Shown here piece by piece: positions 5,351-8,693 of a DNA stretch of 8,693 bases (position 1 is its first letter; the number at the start of each line of letters is the position of its first letter). This DNA is from Nitrospirota bacterium (lineage in GTDB: Bacteria; Nitrospirota; CAKKRA01; 9FT-COMBO-42-15). Made by a program: the position numbers and the translations under genes. The stretch spans positions 1 through 8,693 of the forward strand of contig JAHFEP010000117.1 in the NCBI GenBank assembly GCA_023248415.1. The letters run 5' to 3'. Below the pieces are notes generated by a model, which was not told the DNA's origin, made no database searches, and saw nothing but the letters and a program-made list of their open reading frames with translations.

Positions 5351-5851
5351 CTAATAATTCGTCAATAGCGTTACAGCCGTTGCGCTGCCGATAGCAGCAT
5401 GTGTTACAGTAACAGTTACACGGGCATAATTTCCAACACCAACACAAGACGGAGCGGGAGCAGAGCCGGCCCCCGTAAAAGGTGTCCCTGTGAAACAGGC
5501 AATAGCTACAGAGCGATTGAAACTTGTAAAACCTGAAACAGGATTCTCAGCAGTATAGTATGCAGGATTCGTTGCATAATTATAGCTCCTTGCTGTATTC
5601 TGCCTGTCTGCAATAATAATGTCCAACTTCTCCTGTGCCAGTTCTACTGCCTGAATAGTAATGAGCGGGTCAGCAGCGCCTTTCATGCCTGTAATAAAAA
5701 CAGTAAGCACACCTATTGCGCCGATGCTGATTACAATAATTACAATAATGGTTTCTATAAGAGAGAAACCTTTTTGGTTATTCAGTAGTACCCTATCCCC
5801 CTTTTTAAAAGGGGGAATAAGGGGGATTTTAGAGATTATAAGTTTTTCCAT
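5351..5851 (-). CDS. MshD/PilV-like minor prepilin with repeat-derived leader
   Basis: The mature part begins after G28 with FSLIE (Glu33 at +5) and a hydrophobic helix (TIIVIIVISIGAIGVLTVFI). Then comes GAADPLITIQAVELAQEKLDIIIADR, the ADPL-x-QA-x-A-x-E pattern of MshD pseudopilins. It is 166 aa with a beta-rich tail. The leader is unusual: 28 residues instead of about 6-12. Its segment SKIPLIPPFKKGDR (7-20) is translated from the CCCCCTTTT palindrome at 5797-5828. No ATG, GTG or TTG lies between residue 2 and the cleavage site. The only usual start is the ATG at 5849-5851, which has GAGG four bases upstream and overlaps the end of the DUF559 gene by 16 bp. The original start was probably displaced when the repeat and DUF559 arrived; cleavage at G28 could still occur. 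Confidence 0.8.
   Translation of the reverse strand: MEKLIISKIPLIPPFKKGDRVLLNNQKGFSLIETIIVIIVISIGAIGVLTVFITGMKGAADPLITIQAVELAQEKLDIIIADRQNTARSYNYATNPAYYTAENPVSGFTSFNRSVAIACFTGTPFTGAGSAPAPSCVGVGNYARVTVTVTHAAIGSATAVTLLTNY
5797..5828. repeat. GC-rich palindrome, left flank of DUF559
   Basis: A CCCCCTTTT/AAAAGGGGG hairpin (5797-5815) is followed by TAAGGGGGATT (5818-5828). It is the mirror image of the element at 6207-6236 on the other side of DUF559. It is translated as part of the MshD-like leader. Confidence 0.85.
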
Positions 5852-6183
5852 ATTTCCTCAATAACTTCATTCAGATTTGCAAAAACCTCTCTATCTGAAA
5901 ATCTTAAAACCCTTAGCCCCACCCCTCTCATGTAATTATCTCTGAGTCTGTCTTTTTGTGCTCCCTCTGCGATATAATGCTGTCCACCATCTATTTCTAT
6001 AACAAGCTGTGCTTTTGGACAATAAAAATCAACAATATAATTTCCTATAATCTTTTGCCTATAAAATTGATAACCTTTTAGTTGTTTGCATCTTATTTTT
6101 AACCAAATTACTCTTTCAGAATCTGTCATATTTTTTCTAAGCTTTCTGGAATGATCCTTTAGTTTTCCATTATATGAAAGCAT
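5836..6183 (-). CDS. DUF559 family Vsr-like endonuclease
   Basis: This 115-aa protein is full length for the family. The N-terminal block (HSRKLRKNMTDSERVIWLKIR, 11-31) and the QFYRQKIIGNYIVDFYCP block (39-56) are classic DUF559. The PD-(D/E)xK core is visible as D52 in NYIVDF, E63-x-D65 in VIEIDGGQH and H69. The C-terminal GLRVLRFSDREVFANLNEVIEEIW completes the fold. The fold implies metal-dependent DNA cleavage related to Vsr mismatch endonuclease; no biological role is firmly established for small stand-alone DUF559 proteins. It has no clear ribosome site. It lies inside the prepilin cluster on the same strand and is framed by two inverted GC-rich palindromes, which suggests it arrived as a cassette. 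Confidence 0.9.
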   Translation of the reverse strand: MLSYNGKLKDHSRKLRKNMTDSERVIWLKIRCKQLKGYQFYRQKIIGNYIVDFYCPKAQLVIEIDGGQHYIAEGAQKDRLRDNYMRGVGLRVLRFSDREVFANLNEVIEEIWKNL

Positions 6184-6206
6184 AGTCTTTTAATGAAATA
6201 CCTTTA

Positions 6207-6236
6207 AATCCCCCTTACCCCCTTTACTAAAGGGGG
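6207..6236. repeat. GC-rich palindrome, right flank of DUF559
   Basis: AATCCCCCTTA (6207-6217) is followed by CCCCCTTT-ACT-AAAGGGGG (6218-6236), an 8-bp perfect stem. It is the inverted counterpart of 5797-5828, and both copies have the AATCCCCCTTA end facing the DUF559 gene. Confidence 0.85.
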
Positions 6237-6260
6237 TATTAAGATTCTTGTCCATTTTTA

Positions 6261-6758
6261 TCAGTTCACTGCCCCTGTTTCCGCAGCAATAGTTATTGTA
6301 TAGCTCCCCGGAGATACAGTAATAGTAGCTGCACCGCCTGTCGGTCTTCCTAAGGAATTAAATTCAATTGGATTAACAGATGATGATGCAGTAACCCCTG
6401 CATAGTCTCCTGAATTCAGGGTAACAGTCAGATCCCCTTTTCCACTCGGGTCAGGTGCAAACTCTCCTGCCTCGCCCCAGTTTGCATCGCCGTCAGCATT
6501 ATTCACAACAGCATAGCCGCTTGCCGGCGCAGGCGCTGTATTAAAATATACCCTGTACCTCCTGTTTTGCGTCATTGCCAGCTCCTGTGCATAGCGGATG
6601 TCTGACTTGAGCTTTTCTGCTGTTGCTCCAGACTTCATTGAGGTTACATCACCCAGCCTGGGAATTGCAACTGCGGCAATAATCGCAAGAACAATAATAA
6701 TTGCAATCAATTCAATTAATGTAAAACCTTGCTGATTTTTCGCCTGAAAATACCTCAT
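6261..6758 (-). CDS. MshC/GspH-like prepilin
   Basis: This 165-aa prepilin has an 11-residue basic leader ending NQQG, then F12-TLIE with Glu16 (+5) and a hydrophobic helix to about residue 35 (LIAIIIVLAIIAAVAIPRL). The block KLKSDIRYAQELAMTQNRRYRVYF (46-69) is characteristic of GspH/FimT/MshC proteins. The C-terminal region is beta-rich, with LGRPTGG and a final TITIAAETGAV strand as in MshC. It would be processed by a prepilin peptidase and act as a minor or major pilin of an MSHA-like pilus. The ATG overlaps the stop of the upstream 60-aa gene in an ATGA arrangement, with GAGG four bases before the ATG, indicating translational coupling. It is the first prepilin of the C-D-O-P series here. 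Confidence 0.88.
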   Translation of the reverse strand: MRYFQAKNQQGFTLIELIAIIIVLAIIAAVAIPRLGDVTSMKSGATAEKLKSDIRYAQELAMTQNRRYRVYFNTAPAPASGYAVVNNADGDANWGEAGEFAPDPSGKGDLTVTLNSGDYAGVTASSSVNPIEFNSLGRPTGGAATITVSPGSYTITIAAETGAVN

Positions 6759-6937
6759 TCAACCTCTCCCTCACGAAATCTGTTGTGAAGTCTGATAATA
6801 TTCTTAGGGTAATTCTTCCGAAAGAGGTTTCCCATATACAGCCACTTTAGCCTCAGTTTTAGGGGCTTTTTTTGATAATCCTTTATTATTTCCTCGCTTA
6901 AATAATAGCTAAATCCCCGCACCCTATTTTTTCTCAT
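6755..6937 (-). CDS. 60-aa basic companion protein of the nucleotidyltransferase
   Basis: This small Lys/Arg-rich protein (RGFSYYLSEEIIKDYQKKPLKLRLKWLYMGNLFRKNYP and a short acidic end) has no signal peptide or membrane helix. It reads as two or three amphipathic helices. I recall similar small proteins encoded next to AbiEii/DUF6036-like nucleotidyltransferases, but I know no function. It starts within the last 14 bp of the nucleotidyltransferase gene, with GAGG seven bases before its ATG, and it ends in a 4-bp overlap with the prepilin start. This tight nesting supports it being a real gene and one half of a two-gene module. A toxin-antitoxin role is inferred from arrangement only. Confidence 0.75.
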   Translation of the reverse strand: MRKNRVRGFSYYLSEEIIKDYQKKPLKLRLKWLYMGNLFRKNYPKNIIRLHNRFREGEVE

Positions 6938-7418
6938 TTTTCAACCTCTTTAAATATTTTATATCTGCTTTATCCTGCTCTCTATCTGTTTTCTGCTTCA
7001 TCTTTATAAGGTCATCAATTGAAACAGTAGGGATAGCAATATTCTGAACAACAAAATATTTAATGCCCTTTGACGCTATCTTATAGTCTATAGGTGTATT
7101 TATCAGAATATCAATTTCCGAAACTGCCCATTTTGGATTCACAAGATTAAACGCCTTCATGTTCTTATTTTTTATCCAATCCTCCCTTTTCTCTTTTTCT
7201 GCAAAATCCATAATATCTACAGGAATCTTTGGCTTAAATCCCCATCCCTTCAATAATTGCAAAAACTTCTCTAAGTTCTTATCCTCAAGGTCAACGATTA
7301 AGTCTATATCATAGGTCATCCTCGGAATCCCATGCAGATTAACCGCTATTCCCCCAGCTAAGAGATATCTTATCTTTTTTTCATTTAGTTTTTTGAATAT
7401 TGTTAGATAATCTACCAT
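6924..7418 (-). CDS. AbiEii/DUF6036-like nucleotidyltransferase
   Basis: This 164-aa protein has a nucleotidyltransferase fold. The motif around G22-G23 and D37/D39 (AGGIAVNLHGIPRMTYDIDL) carries the metal-binding pair. D103 in SEIDILI is the third acid. The C-terminal SIDDLIKMKQKTDREQDKADIKYLKRL (133-159) is the conserved helix block seen in AbiEii-type and DUF6036 proteins. It is shorter than phage-abortive AbiEii (about 300 aa), fitting the small stand-alone subfamily. Proteins of this superfamily can add nucleotides to tRNA or proteins and serve as toxins or antitoxins. Its direct neighbour is the overlapping 60-aa gene. No ribosome site precedes the ATG; a TATAAT lies only nine bases upstream, so the transcript may be leaderless. 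It appears to be the first gene of the pilin cluster transcript. Confidence 0.85.
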   Translation of the reverse strand: MVDYLTIFKKLNEKKIRYLLAGGIAVNLHGIPRMTYDIDLIVDLEDKNLEKFLQLLKGWGFKPKIPVDIMDFAEKEKREDWIKNKNMKAFNLVNPKWAVSEIDILINTPIDYKIASKGIKYFVVQNIAIPTVSIDDLIKMKQKTDREQDKADIKYLKRLKNEKK

Positions 7419-7427
7419 ATATTAATT

Positions 7428-7433
7428 ATTATA
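7428..7433 (-). promoter_or_regulatory. -10 element (TATAAT) immediately upstream of the nucleotidyltransferase
   Basis: A perfect TATAAT on the minus strand is followed by nine bases and then the ATG. No good -35 lies at 16-18 bases; a TTGAGA lies 21 bases upstream. A start site 6-8 bases downstream would leave almost no 5' leader. Confidence 0.4.
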
Positions 7434-7445
7434 CCAAAATCCTGT

Positions 7446-7800
7446 TATTAAGGGTCTCAAAATAGTAATAACATAAAAACCTCTTGCTCATATCCCCATC
7501 CCCGTTTTCACGAGGACAAGCTTTGTCATTCCCGCAACGTTTTTACAATATGTCATTCCCGCAGCGTTTTTGAGCGGGAATCCACAATGTACAAGACTGG
7601 ATTCCTGCCAGATACACGCAGGAATGACATACTTACAATAATGTCATTCCCGCGATGCTTCTGGGCGGGAATCTATGGTTCGACAGGCTCACCATGCATC
7701 CTGAGCTTGTCGAAGGACTGGATGCCCGACAGAAGCTTTCGGGCATGACAACCGGTTTGCAAGAGCATCTCATGTCAATTCAATTTTGAGACCGTTAATA
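7446..7800. repeat. 355-bp composite palindromic repeat element
   Basis: The boundaries are an 18-bp inverted repeat with one mismatch: TATTAAGGGTCTCAAAAT at 7446-7463 and its complement at 7783-7800. Inside are three TGTCATTCCCGC copies (7524, 7551, 7642) and inverted ends at 7618-7629 and 7741-7750. There is a TTCGACAGGCTCA/TGAGCTTGTCGAA hairpin (7679-7714, one mismatch) and an ATGCCCGA/TCGGGCAT hairpin (7722-7746). No gene is visible in it. Confidence 0.85.
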
Positions 7801-7813
7801 TGTCTTAGCCCAC

Positions 7814-7983
7814 TTTGCTTTCAAGATGACACTTATTCTTAGTTCTGTCATTCCCGAAGCCTGCCCCCGAATGTTTCTATCGGGGGTGTTTAATCCCCGA
7901 TTAAAGAACTCGGGGACTAATCCGGTTTTAATAAAAACCATATCCCCGATAGAAGCACTCGGGGATGACAACTTGAATGCAAA
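7814..7983. repeat. 170-bp composite palindromic repeat element
   Basis: The outer arms are TTTGCTTTCAAG (7814-7825) and CTTGAATGCAAA (7972-7983), complementary at 11 of 12 positions. Inside lies a TGTCATTCCCGA...CGGGGATGACA element (7846-7970) with several CCCCGAT/ATCGGGG-type stems. The spacer 7419-7989 holds only this and the neighbouring repeat element; I see no gene there. Confidence 0.8.
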
Positions 7984-7989
7984 TTGGAA

Positions 7990-8688
7990 TTACGACAAAA
8001 GATTGTATTTAATGATACACCAAATAGTCCATATCCCGTCCTTCCAGTTAATCTTTTTCCCTTCTAAATATGTGCGGCCTGAATATGAGATGCCAATCTC
8101 ATACACGCGGCAGCCGAGTCTTGCCACCTTTGCGGTAATCTCTGGCTCTACTCCAAATCCCCTTTCATTAAGATTAATGCGCTCAAGCGTCTCCCTTTTA
8201 AATATTTTATAACCTGTTTCCATATCGGTCAGATTCATATTCGTAAACATATTGGACATTGTTGTTAATATCATATTTCCAATATAGTGCCAAAAGAATA
8301 ACACTCGGTGCGGACCCCCTCCCTTGAACCTTGAGCCATACACAACATCTGCCTTGCCGTCTAAAATGGGTTGAATAAGCTTTGGATACTCGGAAGGGTT
8401 ATATTCAAGGTCTGCATCCTGAATAATTACTATGTCCCCCTTTGCAGCAGCAAAGCCTGTTTTTAACGCTGCTCCTTTGCCGCAATTTTTATTATGATAA
8501 ATAATATTAAAATCTCCATTTTTAGATTTATCTATATCTTCAAGGAGCTGCCGGGTGCCGTCTGTAGAACCGTCATCCACTACAATAATCTCTTTTTCAA
8601 AAGGTATTTCAACAGCCTGAACCTTCTCTAATTGCTGCTGGAGCGTATCTTTTTCATTATATACAGGTATTACTATTGAAATCAGCAT
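7990..8688 (-). CDS. GT2 family glycosyltransferase (DPM1/DPG-synthase-like)
   Basis: This complete 232-aa GT-A fold enzyme has an N-terminal nucleotide-binding start SIVIPVYNE (4-12), VVDDGSTDGT with D38/D39, NCGKGAALKTG (68-78) and the metal-binding QDADLEY with D91/D93. It also has YGSRFKGG and a C-terminal SYSGRTYLEGKKINWKDG block. These last two are typical of the dolichyl/polyprenyl-phosphate mannose or glucose synthase-like branch, which transfers a sugar from a nucleotide donor to a membrane lipid phosphate at the cytoplasmic face. It lacks the C-terminal membrane helices of GtrB/DpgS forms, as in soluble DPM1-type enzymes. The ATG lies five bases from the window edge, so its operon context upstream is unseen. 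Downstream is a long repeat region, so it is probably not part of the pilin transcript. The exact sugar is not predictable. Confidence 0.88.
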   Translation of the reverse strand: MLISIVIPVYNEKDTLQQQLEKVQAVEIPFEKEIIVVDDGSTDGTRQLLEDIDKSKNGDFNIIYHNKNCGKGAALKTGFAAAKGDIVIIQDADLEYNPSEYPKLIQPILDGKADVVYGSRFKGGGPHRVLFFWHYIGNMILTTMSNMFTNMNLTDMETGYKIFKRETLERINLNERGFGVEPEITAKVARLGCRVYEIGISYSGRTYLEGKKINWKDGIWTIWCIIKYNLLS

Positions 8689-8693
8689 TTTTT

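Noticed and set aside
7524..7970. CRISPR-like appearance of repeated TGTCATTCCCGC units
   Set aside because: The copies occur in both orientations with irregular spacing and pair into hairpins. There are no uniform spacers and no cas genes.
7826..8212. A 128-codon plus-strand frame
   Set aside because: It runs through the palindromic repeat and then antisense to the glycosyltransferase. The product shows no domain and there is no ribosome site.

Overview
The window looks like an accessory-rich stretch of a mid-to-low GC Gram-negative bacterial genome. It carries an MSHA-like type IV prepilin cluster, and its spacers are crowded with palindromic repeats of the TGTCATTCCCGC...GCGGGAATGACA, CCCCCTTT...AAAGGGGG and TTCGACAGGCTCA types. 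That combination is familiar from Nitrospirota and deltaproteobacterial environmental genomes. This taxonomic guess rests on style only, because no rRNA or housekeeping marker is present.

Layout. Positions 1-257 hold the end of a plus-strand gene that looks like a nucleotidyltransferase (MNT) domain joined to a piece of a HEPN domain. It faces, tail to tail, a complete MntA-like nucleotidyltransferase (270-686, minus) that has no visible HepT partner. A repeat array follows at 729-923. Next come two small minus-strand genes: a coiled-coil protein with a C-terminal membrane segment (955-1263) and a DUF5647-like protein (1448-1720). The second has a good sigma70-type promoter at 1829-1857.

From about 7418 down to 1956 the minus strand reads as one long cluster: AbiEii/DUF6036-like nucleotidyltransferase, 60-aa companion, MshC-like prepilin, DUF559 endonuclease, MshD-like prepilin, MshO-like prepilin, a relic region, a truncated DUF4258-type toxin with its YgiT zinc-finger partner, a MshP/PilX-like protein with an FN3-like insert, and a secreted DUF11 protein of clearly higher GC. 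The prepilin order C-D-O-P matches the MSHA pilus operon, and the DUF11 protein sits where mshQ would be. Three defence/TA-like modules (NTase plus 60-aa protein, DUF559, DUF4258/YgiT) are wedged between the pilin genes on the same strand.

Positions 7446-7983 are two further palindromic repeat composites. The window ends with a complete GT2 glycosyltransferase (7990-8688, minus), probably polyprenyl-phosphate linked, whose relation to the pilus is unknown.

The most interesting signals are structural. DUF559 is framed by inverted GC-rich palindromes, one of which now encodes part of the MshD-like prepilin leader peptide. A decayed second copy of the pilX-like gene carries a 244-bp internal deletion at a 4-nt microhomology and lies on the far side of the DUF4258/YgiT module. 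An NTase module is translationally coupled to a prepilin by an ATGA overlap. Three repeat composites are each bounded by their own private inverted repeat.
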